64,000 nucleotides of DNA from Schizophyllum amplum (Eukaryota > Basidiomycota > Agaricomycetes > Agaricales > Schizophyllaceae): the NCBI GenBank assembly GCA_007026445.1, contig VDMD01000002.1, positions 2,046,001 through 2,110,000 on the forward strand. Direction: 5' to 3'. Position numbers and translations under genes: made by a program. The notes under the pieces were generated by a model, which was not told where the DNA came from, did not search any database, and was given only the letters and a program-made list of their open reading frames with translations. This document shows, piece by piece, positions 12,224 through 24,504 of the stretch (positions are counted from its first letter, which is position 1; the number at the start of each line of letters is the position of its first letter).

Positions 12224-14413
12224 ATGCACCAGAAGCTTTACGGCCCCTACGCAGCGCATATTGTCCAGGAGCTTGATGCAGCTTCTACATCTAGGGAAAC
12301 GTGCGTAGTCATCGGTGCGTATACTTCTGACGCGCTGACACGGTGGAAGGTTCTCTGTGATCAACCCCGCGAACGGGACAGAACTATGCAAGTGAGTTCC
12401 CCCCCTTCCATGAGAGGCTCACGCCAACACCTTGGGAAGAGTTGCAGCCGCCTCGGCCGAGGACGTCAACGAGACCATCAAGTATGCGCAGCTCGCGCAT
12501 GAGACGGGAATCTGGTCGAAGATGCCTGCCGTTACTCGGTCAAAAGTCCTCTCCAAGCTAGCGCGCATTCTGGAATCTCGTATACAGGAGATTGCAGAGA
12601 TAGAGACGCGTCAGACTGGCCGTGCTCTTCGCGAGATGAAGGCGCAGCTGGGTCGCTTGCCAGACTGGCTGTGAGTGGAAAACTCTAATTTATGCATCCT
12701 GACTGACTTTCGGAACAGTGACTATTACGCCGCTCTGCTACGGACACATGAGTCCTATGTGGCCCCTACCCAAGGGAAGCTGCTGAACTATGTGCAACGC
12801 GTACCGCTAGGCGTAGTTGCCCAAATCACAGTATGTTCGCTCTGAGGACTCTACATACGAATTCGCCGCCAACATGCCTTCAGCCATTCAACCACCCGCT
12901 GCTGATCGCTGTGAAGAAGATCGCTCCCGCACTTGCTGCAGGCAATTGTGTCATTGTCAAACCTTCAGAGGCATGTAGGCCGAACACTTCGGTCTTTCTT
13001 CATGTACTGACGGATACCCAGCTTGCCCCCATCACCGTGCTTGAGTTCGCAAAGATGGCAGAGTTAGCGGGAGGTAAAGTGAACCATCGATAGACCATGC
13101 CAGTTAGCTGAAACCGCAGAAGTCCCTCCAGGTGTGCTGAGCGTTCTTCCCGGCTATGGGGCAGTTACAGGCAAGGCTCTCGTGAGCCACCCGCTTATCC
13201 GCAAGGTGGACATCACGGTAAGGTTGACCCATCTGCTTTGCGCGCTTCTGGACGTGGTTGCAGGCTGGAACCGCTACTGGTAGAGCCATAGGAAGCATAG
13301 TAGGCGAAAATCTAGCCAGCTACACGGCCGAGCTGGGCGGAAAAGTGTGCTTTTTCCTTCGCTTGATCTCTACTAAGCTGATCGGGTCAGGCCCCCATCG
13401 TGGTCTTCAACGATGCCGACCTGGACTCAGCCGTGAATGGTGCTGCTTTCGCGTGTTTTGTCGCGTCGGGACAGACATGCGTCTCTGGAACGCGCCTGAT
13501 TGTGCAAGACGGCATATACCAGACGTTCATGGCTAGATTCCTGGAGAAGGTCGAGAGCATACGCGCGAGGATGGGCGATCGTGAGTGATCCGCTATTACC
13601 CATGTATCTCATCCTCAACCCATACAGCTATGAACCCCAAGTCCACGATGGGGACTGTTATCTCGTTGCGGCAGCTCGAGAAAATCGAGGAAATGATGTC
13701 CAAGACCAGAGGTACTGTAGTCACCGGCGGGGCGCGTATGCAGGGTGTATCAGATCTGGACGGCTACGACTTTTCGCAAGGCGCTTTCTTCCCGCCTACG
13801 ATAGTGGCCGACGTAAGCGTTGAGGACGAACTGTGGCAAGAAGAGGTATTCGGCCCTGTTGTCGTCGTGAAGAACTTCCAGGTACGTTAAATGCGTTCGT
13901 GGCGAGAGGAATCTGAAGAACTTCGCTGCAGACCGAAGAGGAAGGCGTGCAGCTGGCTAACCACTGTAAATACGGGCTCGGCGCTGGAATATGGACGCAG
14001 GACCTTTCCAGAGCTCATCGTGTCTCTGCCGAGATGGAAGCTGGGCTGAGTAAGTGCCACAGAATGTGTAGCTCTGCGTCTTCTCTGACGAAGCTTGTCA
14101 GCTTGGGTGAATACGCACCACCGTAACGATCCCAGCTCTCCTTGGTAATTATTAATTGTCGCGTCTGATATAGTCACTTTCTAACCTGTTCAATCAGGGG
14201 TGGCATGAAGGAGAGTGGCATCGGCAGAGAAAACGGCCTGGAGGCATTTGCGGCGTGTAAGTACCCTCCCTCATTCTTGCTTGCGCATCGCACCGAAACG
14301 AGTACGCAGACACTCAAAGCAAGTCTACCATCGTGAACATTGCGTCGGCGGACGAGACGCGAGTCGTGGATGACTGGTTCGCGGAGACGTCGGACGGCAA
14401 GCGGTACGGCTGA
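12224..14413 (+). CDS. Aldehyde dehydrogenase (NAD(P)+-dependent)
   Basis: Oxidises an aldehyde to the acid; the substrate cannot be inferred. Family landmarks read across about ten introns: FSVINPANGTELCK, the PFNHPL segment, KPSE (cofactor binding), ELGGKAPIVVFNDADLDSAV with the general-base Glu, SGQTCVSGTRL with the catalytic Cys, and EVFGPVVVV. The C-terminal part reads THHRNDPSSPWGGMKESGIGREN. It ends FAETSDGKRYG at TGA 14411-14413. The first exon (MHQKLYGPYAAHIVQ) is the least certain part and an alternative upstream exon is possible. No targeting peptide is evident, so a cytosolic location is likely. Confidence 0.93.
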
Positions 14414-14650
14414 GGGGATTAGGGCGGTCTTATGTGAGCCTCATGAAGGTTGCATCTGTATCTATCATGTCTATGTATTGGTTATCCTATCTTTCTACTG
14501 CATCTTACGTTACCATGTGTTAGCGCTTGCCCCCATGAAGCTTGAAGTGCCACTGGCGATTGTATTCTGTAAAAGGCAACTCGTTCGCACATCACACGAA
14601 CATCAATCAATGACAACAATGGGGTGATCCCCGTCTTCCTTCCAACCGTC

Positions 14651-15561
14651 ATGAATCGGATTTTCGGGTCCTCGTCGAGCAAGACGCCCAAGCCGTCACT
14701 GCAGGATGCGATAGCCTCGGTCAGCCCTGCCAAAGTCTGAGGTTAGCATTCCCATAACCGACATGCAGACAGACGCGCGGATGTCCTCCATCGAGGTCAA
14801 GATCCGCAAGCTCGACGGTGAACTCGCACGGTACAAGGAGCAGATGTCCAAGTTGAGGAATGGACCTGGGAAGGTGCGTCGCAAGGCATATATGTCATGT
14901 CGTCTTGCTCAGCTCAATGATGCTCGCTAGAATGCTATCCAACAACGCGCGTTGCGGACACTGAAGCAGAAGCGCATGTACGAGGGCCAGCTCGAGCAGC
15001 TTACGCAGCAGACATTCAACATGGAGTCCGCCGCGCTCACGACTGAGAACCTGCGGAACACCATGGCCACCGTCGACGCGATGAAGATTGCGAACAAGGA
15101 GATGCGCAAGCAGTACGGCAAGATAGACATTGACAAGATCGAGGTGCGTCAGGTGGCCGTCACTGACTGCGGAGCGCAGCAATGACAGTATCACGCGCAG
15201 AACGTGCAGTTCGAGATGGAAGATCTCATAGAGCAGGCAAACGAGATCCAAGAGTCTCTGGGCAGGTCATACGCTGTACCGGACGAGCTGGACGAGGCGG
15301 ATCTGGAAGCAGGTATGTTGCGCAGATCTTGCGCGTCGATATAGATGTGCTAACGCTGTCGCAGAACTAGATGCTTTGGCCTTGGAAGGGCCAGAAGAGG
15401 AAGAATCATCATATCTTGCAGACCTCAGCAAAGCCCCGGACTTCGTAGATGAGGCACCCGTTGAATTCGCCGAGGTATGCCGCCCCATTGTCGGGCCCTT
15501 CTGTCCTTCCATTCTCACGAATTCCTCTCAGACACCCAAGGAGGCAGTAAAGGCTACATAG
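14651..15561 (+). CDS. VPS60: ESCRT-III subunit Vps60/CHMP5
   Basis: Snf7-family protein of the endosomal membrane-remodelling machinery, an accessory subunit that works with Vta1 and Vps4. It starts [20 protein letters not shown], matching the CHMP5/Vps60 start rather than Snf7. The charged helical core follows: [35 protein letters not shown] and [19 protein letters not shown]. The region [16 protein letters not shown] precedes the acidic [13 protein letters not shown]. Five short introns are needed. It ends at TAG 15559-15561, 143 bp from the stop of the convergent P450 gene. Confidence 0.95.
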
Positions 15562-15704
15562 GGCTGGTTGCACTCTTCAGCGCGCGTTTTGAGATCATTG
15601 GTTGTAATATATCGCCGCAGGAATGTACATACTCACAATGCAGAATGTAGTCATAGCCTTCAGGACCACCATGAATTCAGGGATCGGACAGACACGTGTT
15701 GTGT

Positions 15705-17638
15705 TCAAGATTTCATCGGCTTCACGAACGCGCGAACATGGTTACCTTTGAAGACCGGAATGAAGTGTGCTCTGAACTCCATATCCTTCGGACTGGTGGA
15801 GGACACAGCATCAGTAACCTCAAGTACTGAGTTACTGGCTTCAAGACGCACCTGCTGCCGTAAAGCTCCATGTTAAGCCTCCGATAGATGCTGGCAAACA
15901 AGGCGTACAGTTCGCACCAGGCAAGGCTAGACGGATGAGCTGAGTGAACGTCGTATGGCCAAAAAGCGAGCTCAAGACGTACTTCATGCCAAGGCAATTG
16001 CGCTGTCCGCGGGAGAACGACACCAGGTAATGTTCCAGCTGGTCCGAGCCTTCCTGCAGCCAACGGTCTGGGTTGAAGGAGTGAGGATCCGGGAAGACCT
16101 CCGAATTCAGATGGACGAAGGTGCTGCCAATTGCCACTGTTGTCTACAGGTTGCATCAGCGACACTGAACGAGTACCACTGGTGTATGGACTTACTCCGC
16201 GAGGCACGACTATGCCATCCAGAACCACGCCATCTGTGTTGACTATGCGAAGCATGGGCAACACGACGCCGTGCGAGAGACGTAGAGCCTCCTTGATGAC
16301 AGCCGTCTGCGTTCATCGTGAGATTTAAGCAAGGCCGTCAGTGTTACGAGTTTACATGGACTCACCAGATACGGCAGCTTCTCAACATCTTCGAACCGGA
16401 TACTGTCGTGAACATCCGGAATTGCCTCTTTCAATTCCGCGAAAAGCCTGTGGTACACATCCTTGTTGTTCAAGATGTGATAGAAGCCCACAATGCAGGT
16501 GGCCGCCACGGTATGGCTTCCTGCAGCCTGGAGGTTGGTCGCCTCGTCGAGGAGCGACGCGCGCGACGGGACCTCAGCGAAGCCTTTATCAGGATGCGCC
16601 TGCATGAGAAGGTGGTAAACGGTCTCATGCGAAGCGCTCTCCAAGCTAGTAGGGTCCGCGAGGGTCTTGTCGATACGAGCGAGGAGTTGCTCCCGTAAGA
16701 CAGCGCGGCCGGGCACGCGGTGGCCAAGGGGTTTGAGCAATTTTGTGACGAATGCTTGGGCCGGGATGACCCATTGGAAGACCTTGAACACGGACAGTAG
16801 TCGCGAGGTGGACTCCAAATCGATGATAACTGGGTGCGCAAAGTCCGGCGCATCCAAGGCATCACAGCTCTCGCCAAAGCAGTACGTGAGGATGATGTCC
16901 AGAGTCACGGACTTGAATGCTCGGAACATGTCGATGGGATCTGACGAGTGTTCATGTCCCAGCAGCTTGCCGATGAGTTTGTCGATCTTTGTAAATGGTG
17001 AGCGGGACTGGCACGCCACGACGAGCTGACGAGCTTACCTTCTGCTGCACGAACGGCTCGAGCTTCAGGATGGCACGACGAGAGAAAAGCGGGCTGATGA
17101 TGTCCCGCCGAGCCTTTGCGAAGACGGGGTCTGTACTGCCAAACGATGAATCTTGCTGTCCAAAGGCACGGTAAAGCGCCGGATCCTTCAAGAACGAGAA
17201 ACCCCGGGTGTAAATTTCACTGTAAACGTCCGGGTTGCTGAAATGCAGCTGTAGAGTTCAGCGGTGAGTTCTGACATGAACATATAGGCGGCTGACGTAC
17301 TGCGTTGGGTCCGATTCGTACGACAGGTCCTAAAAGACAGTTGGCCAATTGTGTCAAGCACTTTAGACAGCAACGCGTACCGTGGATGGCATGCAGCCTT
17401 TGAAGCTGATCTACGAGCCCGCCGTCCTTGACCACCTCGTAGTACGTCGCATAATGCCGGGTCAGAGCAGCCCAGACAGGGCCTGGGACTGTTGATAAAG
17501 GGTGGAAGTAAAGTCTAATGATTGCTCATCTGTGAGAGCTCAAGATAACAAAGAACGAGCGCACCGACGGATGCACCCTATGAGGACATAGGCAGAGAGC
17601 ACAGCAGCAATGTAGGTCGCAGATAGGAAGTCGAGCAT
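15705..17638 (-). CDS. Cytochrome P450 monooxygenase
   Basis: Starts MLDFLSATYIAAVLSAYVLI, an N-terminal ER anchor. Visible landmarks are the I-helix region AAGSHTVAATCIVGF, the K-helix ExxR (KEALRLS), FNPDRW, and the heme loop FSRGQRNCLGM. An intron follows the heme loop and the frame resumes as LAWCELYALFASIYRRLNME. Near 15860 the frame no longer connects with the expected C-terminal FIPVFKGNHVRAFVKP, which is one base off; only an implausible 29-nt intron would join them. The gene may carry a frameshift or the sequence an error. The substrate is unknown. No biosynthetic cluster surrounds it. Confidence 0.88.
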
Positions 17639-18019
17639 GTTGGGGGGGATGAAGGAGGGTTCCTTAGGATGAAGCTAGCTTATAAGGGTGCCAGCATGAT
17701 CCTTCCATGATGTATACGTCCATACGTAGATCCTTGCGGACGGGCGTAGAGGGGAGGTAAAGGTAGCGTGAATGAACCTGTCGTGTAGAACTTGGACAGC
17801 TTGAATGAGCGCAGGTGTTATTCAGGACGATATTTGCAGAGCAAGTATGCTTCGTATATAGACGCCGTTCACAAAATCAATGCGAGAATGAAGGGAGCAC
17901 CGTACGTTGGGAGTTCGAAGCATCAGTCGGCACTTGCCGCTTTCCGGTCCGGTGGCGCGTTCATCGAAATAGGCGCCCACGCCGCACGCGTGTGGACCTG
18001 CCCTTTGGACGGACAGCCG
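17639..18019. other. Divergent promoter region, P450 and BTB gene
   Basis: Contains a TATA-like element close to the P450 start. A plus-strand frame from 17792 could extend the BTB gene upstream but looks non-coding. Confidence 0.5.
17679..17686 (-). promoter_or_regulatory. TATA-like element of the P450 gene
   Basis: CTTATAAG lies about 41 bp upstream of the P450 ATG. This would imply a very short 5' UTR. Confidence 0.35.
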
Positions 18020-20339
18020 ATGTCTGACCCTGCACGCATTTCCTCGCCTTTGTCCTCGTCTCCCGGTCGTTCCGTTCCTATCTCGCGCCCCGGCTGGCCG
18101 TGGTCCACGAACCTCTACGGCAACCGTCGCAGCTCGCAGTCTTCCCTGCTCTCAACGTCCTCCACTCCTGTCTCTGCACTCGCGCCCCCGAGCTGGGACA
18201 ATCGCTCGTCTGTTATACCTGGATCGTCTGGAACGCTACCAGCCTCTGTTTGGCGCCCTGGAACGGTGACGAGAGCGGCTTCGGCGGCACGCATGTCTAC
18301 AATGGAGGAGAATACGCGACAGTGGACGTTCATGGTGCGTGGCGCGCACTTTCCATCAAGGCGCCCTTTGCAAATATGCCACTCAGGGCTTTGAATGGAT
18401 GGTGAAAGACGTGCAGAAGCTCTGCGATGTGATAGAGGGTGTCGATGTAGACGCAGCTACGGCCGACGAACATGAGGACTTCGATATTCTCAAACAGTCG
18501 CCCGTCCTCGACAGTCGCTTCAAGCTAGAGATTGGTGCGTATGCAACTAATTCACCTCACAATTTACCGATAAGCTATCACAGCGCGCACGCCCGTGAGC
18601 GAAGGAGATGAGATTCAGAAGCCTACGCTATCCCTGTACATCACCCTGCTCACATTCGACTTCGCACACCCGGACTACGAGATGTGCGCCACCATGATGA
18701 CAGCCATCAAGAGTGTTGACGATCGTGTGGGCGGGCCTCGCCCCAACTGGGTATGGGAGCACTGGCATCATGACTGGGTGTTTCGAAGGGAAAGCGAAGT
18801 TTGGGGTGAGTGAGGATCACTTGCCACTTCAACGCTGACCTGACTCCCATAGAATGTCCATTGCCGCCTCTATCACTGTTGCTGCAGAATCCCGCTGTGC
18901 GGGATAAAGACTCGCTCGTCATCAGTGAGCGACAATGTGACACGAAAACGTTCTACTGATCCTTGGACAAGGTCTAGAGATTCACTGCCCGGTCAGCGTA
19001 TTCCCTCAGCATCCCTCTGGATATTACGTACCTCGCGACCTCTTGGAGGGCATCGAGGCTTCTCTAGACAACCCAAGTAAGCATTTCACCATACACAGAG
19101 GCAGCATTACTGACGGTCAACAGACACAGGAGATGTCCGATTCGTCTGTCTTGAGCGTTTTAATGAGACGCAACATGGCTCGCCAGTTCCGGACGCGCAC
19201 GATATGAGCATGTCTGACTCATCGTCGTCGCACTCCAGCCTCCCCCATACCCTCACGGCCCGCAAGCGCGTCATTTACGCCCACTCCGATATCCTCACTC
19301 GTCGTTCCGAATACTTTGCCACCATGCTGAGCTCGTCCTTCGCTGAGAATCCAATCCTGTCGCCGGGCGAACGCAAGACCTACACAATCGTCGTAGAGGA
19401 AGCCGACTTTGAGACGATTTACTGGCTACTGAAATACTGCTATGCGAACTGGCTGTTGCTGAAGGAGCACGATGACCCGCGCGCAGCGGTCAACAACATT
19501 GGCACCGGCTGGAGCGCCCGATGGCTGACTACGCGCGGAGGGGAGTGGGACTGGAAGATGTACGGCCACGCTGCAGGCGACGAGAGCGTCGCCGAGGGCA
19601 GCGTCACTAGCGGCGACACACACCCTACCGAGGACAGTGGCCCATCGAAGGCCAGGATGGCCTCCGTCGTACCTCCCGCAGTGCCGAATATGCGAACGTC
19701 AACGACATCAACATCGACAGCCCGGCCGCCTCCATCGTCCGCTGCGAAGCCACAGACGACTCCAGGTCGACCACCGCCTGCCTCTGCTGCTCGCCGCGCG
19801 GCCTCGCACGGCACGCCCACCATGCCTATAGACCGTGGCAAGCCCGTCTCGCCCATGCCCCTGACTATGCCTCCGTCCAACTACGTCGCCGGCGCTCACT
19901 ATCCCCTTTCCCCTCGTGCACAACGTTCTGCGCCCGTCGCGAGCCCAGATCCGCACGCGCATCCGACTCCCGCGCCGCCGCCGGCGAGCGCGCTGTCGAT
20001 GTACCAGGTCGCGCACCGGTACGCGATGCCCACGCTCGCTGGGCTGGCGCAGGAGCACATGATGAACACGCTGACGCCGCGGTCGAGCTTCGCGCTGCTG
20101 CTAGCGACGGCGGTGTGGGAGGAGTTGCACGCGTTTGTGCAGGACTACGTGGTCGAGAAGTGGGATGAGGTGAGCGCGAGCGAGGAGTTTGAGGAGTGTT
20201 GCCGGGAAGTCGCGGCGGGAGAGTGAGTCTGTATGCTTCTGTGATATTTTGCGTGTGCTGATGATTGCACAGGTGGGGCGAAGATGGAGGGAAGACGATG
20301 ATGGCTTTGTTCCGCCGCCTGCGTGCGCCTGCCCATTGA
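18020..20339 (+). CDS. BTB/POZ domain protein, possibly with an N-terminal MATH-like region
   Basis: The start chosen is the ATG of MSDPARISSPLSSSPGRSVP, followed by a Ser-rich tail. QWTFM then joins across an intron to GFEWMVKDVQKL, resembling the first strands of a MATH domain. Further exons lead to RFVCLERF and a BTB fold: VIYAHSDILTRRSEYFATML, TIVVEEADFETIYWLLKYCY. A Pro/Ser/Thr-rich insert of about 150 residues splits this from YQVAHRYAMPTLAGLAQEHM and the C-terminal helices. It ends FRRLRAPAH. BTB proteins of this kind usually act as Cullin-3 substrate adaptors. The partner is unknown. Confidence 0.82.
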
Positions 20340-20607
20340 GCTGGTGAGTGTATGTACACTTTTTGCAAGGGCGTGCGCTTAAACAACTGTTCTGAGAGTC
20401 ATAATATTCATCGTGCAATATAGTTTAACTTGGAAAGAGATACCGACTGCGTAAATTTGATAGCTACATGAGTCCCAAGTACTTATGGGAGCACAGACCA
20501 CGGGCCGGTGAACTTGACGCACGTGTATATCACATGACGGACGGAAGATTCCGGTTGGCCGATTGCGGGCCACTGTCCTTGTCTTCCGCCATCGCTGCCA
20601 GTCCACC

Positions 20608-22339
20608 ATGCCACCGCGCGCCCTTCAGATTACAGAGCTCGTTTCTCTCATATGCGAGTACTCCAGTCCGTGCTCTCAGGCAAATCTCGCACAGACATGC
20701 ACGTTCATCGCCGAACCCGCCCTCGATGCGCTTTGGGCAGACCAGATGTCCATCAGCGACCTTCTAGTCAGCGTTCTCCCCGAAAACACCATAACGTTCA
20801 CAACTCATGACCGCTACTTATTGATGGAGGTGACCATCATACACAATACTACGTCGTTGGTTATATGCTGATGGGCATGAGCAGCCTTTCTGTCCTGAAC
20901 AGGGCCACGTTGCAGTCGAGCCGACTGATGCCCAGTGGGACCGAGTGGCGTCGTATGGCGCTCGCATGAAAACCGTAGGGGTGTCCAGCTATCTTCGGCC
21001 ATGGTCCCCTCATAACGTCCACTTTTCTCGTGGCCTGATAGGCAAGTGGATGGAGTACGCTCAACGTCGCGGAATTGGGCCTGCTCTCTGCCCAAATGCG
21101 AAGTACGCGGAGTGGAACATCGTGGAACCTTCCAAAATGGCGCATGAGCTTGCCTTCGCACTGAATGCCGGTCTGCTGTCTCTCACCTTGTACATCTCTG
21201 ATATGACGGACCAATTGCTGCCAGTGTTCTTCTCTGTGCTGCCCGCTATGACGAGTTCGACACTCAGGCGGCTGGAAATGGACGACAAGGAGCTAGAACC
21301 AATCGCCCTGGTTTGGGACATCTGGCTCTCGTTGATGATAGTCCAGTGCCCGGCTCTTGAATATGTCTCGTTGTCCGCGGCCTCTGCAGAGAGTATTCGC
21401 GCTCTGGCCTCATTGACAGCATTACACACGCTTCGTCTGCGGGATGTGATCAACATCGGCGAGTGCGATGCCAATGTTCGCTCATTCCCCGTGCTAGCGA
21501 CACTCACAGTGACAAACACTGAACTTGACCAGATCATAGCATTGCTCCGAATGCTGGAAGGCCACGGAAACCTGACCGATGTAGACTTTATGTGCTGGCC
21601 CACTCAAAACGACGTCGCCCAGCAACTGACACTGATGTTCGGGTTGGTTGCGCGCTCCTGCAACACCGCGAGTCTCTCGAGCTTCGAGTTGCGCGACATC
21701 TCGCAAGTCACGCTCGACGGCGAAAATCCGCTGTATACCATCAGCTGCCAGTCTCTACGTCCTCTCCTGGTATTCCGCGGTCTTCAAAGTGTCATCATAG
21801 AGCTTCGAGGTCACATTGACCTTGATGACGACGACGTGGAGGTCCTCGCTCAGTCATGGCCGCTGCTCCAACACCTGCAGTTAGCTCATACTGGTTTCCT
21901 GTCGATCCATGAATTACGGTGGCCTTCCGACATTCCCCGTCCCTCACCGGATCGTATCCGGACGACTCCCAGGTGTTTGCTTTCGCTGGCGTCGCATTGT
22001 CCGCATCTCGCAACTGTCTGTATTCCCTTCGACCTCTCGGTCTTACCAAAAGTGACCCGCGGCCGCCCCGGAGGCGGAATAGTGCAGTCAGTCTTGGGAG
22101 TGCTGTGTGTAGGACCTATGATGGGTTTCGAGCTCGAGAGCGAAGAGACCACGACGGCGCTCGCCATATTCCTGTCGGATGTCTTCCCTAGTCTGCAGAA
22201 TATCTATTCTGCTTACGCGCTGGTAGCACCGGCGAGGGACAAATTCGACAAGCTACTCAAGTTGGTCTGCGCGTTGGCTATAGCTCGCCAGCAGGAGAGG
22301 GCGTGGCTGGTAGAGCATCAAGATCGTAGTCATACATGA
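20608..22339 (+). CDS. F-box-like / leucine-rich protein, copy A
   Basis: Begins MPPRALQITELVSLICEYSS, the Agaricomycete F-box-like helix pair ending in EPALDALWADQM. One intron (about 20830-20902) follows, then a long frame of irregular leucine-rich repeats (for example SSTLRRLEMDDKELEPIAL and ASLTALHTLRLRDV). Members of this expanded family are thought to recruit substrates to SCF ubiquitin ligases; no target can be inferred. It is paralogous to the minus-strand gene at 22380-24049 and ends 40 bp from it, tail to tail. The frame is intact. Confidence 0.85.
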
Positions 22340-22379
22340 TGCAGACGGTCTCGTTTATATTCTTGTACATGGACGACTA

Positions 22380-24049
22380 TCACTGTTGCGCAAGGTACAT
22401 CCTCTCTTGTAACCGCGCTTCTATCGTGCACGAAACTAGTTCCTGCAATTTCTGCACCTCTAGGTATTCCAGCGGTGTCTCATCGCCTTCGTCCGTGAGT
22501 TCTGCAGCGAGCATCGCGTCCGATGATACCACTTTCAGAGACGGAAACAGGTCAGACAAGAACAAGGCGAAAGTACGCGTATCGCCCCATATACTGTCAC
22601 CCAGATGCAGGTGCTCCAGCGCAGTCTGCGTCAGCCCTTCGCCTGGGCGCCCGTTACCGTCAGATAGGCCGGTGACGTCGAAGGTGAATTCCAGGTGTGC
22701 GAGGTTCGTACAGTGCTTGGCAATCGACAACAGGCTTCTGTGCGTCGTGCGGATGGGGAAGTCCTCCGTAGTGGCGGCGAACTGGGGCGATCGTTCGACG
22801 CGCAATTCTTCGAGCAGTGGCCAGGACGATGACAATGCCTCCACATCGCTGTCTTCGAGATCGACGTGTCCCCACGGCGCAATGTGCAGCTTCGTGAGCG
22901 CTCTGAGCGGTCGTAGAGGTCGAAGGTGGTCGTATAGGAGAGTATAGAATGGCTGACTTTGCCTGTACCTACTGGGACCGTACAGGGTGTCGTCGATGAG
23001 CGAGAGGCGAGACAGCGATCCTGGGTTGCAGTTTTGGGCGAGAGTTTGCAACAACGTCGCGTATCGGTTGGTATAGTTCGCGGGGCTGGTAGTCGGGGAC
23101 CGCAAGGGTACAGCGACTTCTACCAGGTCGCGCGCAGTGCTGAGTTGTCGGAGGAGACCGATGACGCGATCAGACATCGTCCAGAACATGTTCAGAGTCT
23201 GGAGCGCTGGAAAAGCGGTTTCCTCCACCGCCGACTCGTCGACTTCCGTGACACGCGACACCGTCAGGTCGCGCAGAGCAGGTAGCGCTGCGACCGCCTT
23301 CACGCCCTCGGCGGATATGTAGGAGAGCTCGACCTGCTCGAGCGCGGGACACTGGCGCAAGATCTCTGTGAGTGACGACTCGAGGTATGGCGTCCTGTAT
23401 TCCACTTGCACGCGGAACTCAACGAGGCAGGGATCCACCAGTGCCTGCAGCTCTGCTGCGAGTTCGGGTGCGGGCTTCGCCTCCTGCAGTTTAAGCGACA
23501 GCGAGGGCAAGCCCTGACGTATCCAGAGCGCCCGCTCGAGCTGTAACGACGGCAGGTTTGTGATCACCCAGGAGAGGTGTATGACGTTTGGACAGAGGGC
23601 CGTCGCTCTTCCTCGTTTTTGTGCGTAGCGTGTCCAAGTTGAAAACTGTCGACCATTAGCGGGGCCAGACAGAGCGCCCCGAGGCCACGTCCAGGCGGTT
23701 GCGAGATCTTCAAGGTTTTAATCCTGGGTCCATAATACGCGACTCGATCCCATTGTTCGTCGGTCGGTTCGCCGTCGCAGCTCTGTTTACAAGCCTTAGT
23801 GACCCGCATCCTTTCAGAGAAAAAATGACTAACCATAATGAGATCCCCATGCTTGGCGGGTGAGATTTCCAGCACGCAAGTCAAAGTGCTCGACAGCAGT
23901 CTGTACGCTGTCTGCGTTTCCCATAGAGAGTCAAGAGCTGGCTCCAGAAGGTCTGTGCATGTCTGCGCAAGGCTTGCGCGCGAGTAAGGCGTCAAGTACG
24001 AGCAAATAAGATTGACGAGCTCTGGTATCTGCAGAGCAGTATGCGGCAT
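22380..24049 (-). CDS. F-box-like / leucine-rich protein, copy B, possible frameshift
   Basis: Starts MPHTALQIPELVNLICSYLT, closely matching copy A, with an intron at about 23790-23835. Beyond LKISQPPGRGLG the homology to copy A switches frame: the conserved segment TRYAQKRGRATALCPN lies one base off the upstream frame. The break falls near a C4 run at about 23677-23680. No splice pair restores it. Either copy B is a recent pseudogene or the sequence has a one-base error. The remainder is open to ARLQERMYLAQQ and aligns throughout with copy A, including WPLLEELRVER against WPLLQHLQLAH. Confidence 0.75.
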
Positions 24050-24504
24050 CGTTATATGGTGATTGCGAGCAAGCTGCAAAAGACAAAGGCGAACTCCAAT
24101 ATTCCATCACTCCAGTTTCGCGCGGCGCGTGTGGGATCGGTCCTGCGTACCGGATTCTCCTTTAGGTAGGCTTTGTATCTCCTGGAGGTTGTTTCATACT
24201 TGATGCGCTTTGCTTGCAGGCTTCTACTCTGGCCGATAGGTACCTTTCCTGTTGCAGTTCAGACACAGTGACATTCGTCAATAAACCCCGGCATCTGCAA
24301 ACCCTGCCGTCCGGACACGTGACCTTATCTAGCAGGAGGAGGGCCGTCGGGTTCTGGACCAGGACATTGCACAACGCGCTACTTTTCCTCCGCCAGGCAG
24401 ATATAAAGCTCGACCCCGCCACGCCCCTCGATACTCCCCCTGTTACTTTTCACGCATCGTTGCCGCGCCCGTACAGACGGCGTCCGTCTGACCTTCACTT
24501 CATC
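24050..24504. other. Divergent promoter region, F-box copy B and oxygenase
   Basis: Holds a TATA element at 24401 for the oxygenase and a CACGTGAC site at 24316-24323. No coding frame of note. Confidence 0.5.
24401..24408 (+). promoter_or_regulatory. TATA box of the oxygenase gene
   Basis: ATATAAAG ends 96 bp upstream of the ATG at 24505. Confidence 0.5.

Noticed and set aside
10409..18019. Possible biosynthetic gene cluster around the aldehyde dehydrogenase and P450
   Set aside because: No backbone synthase or transporter, and the intervening genes are housekeeping (VPS60) or orphan.
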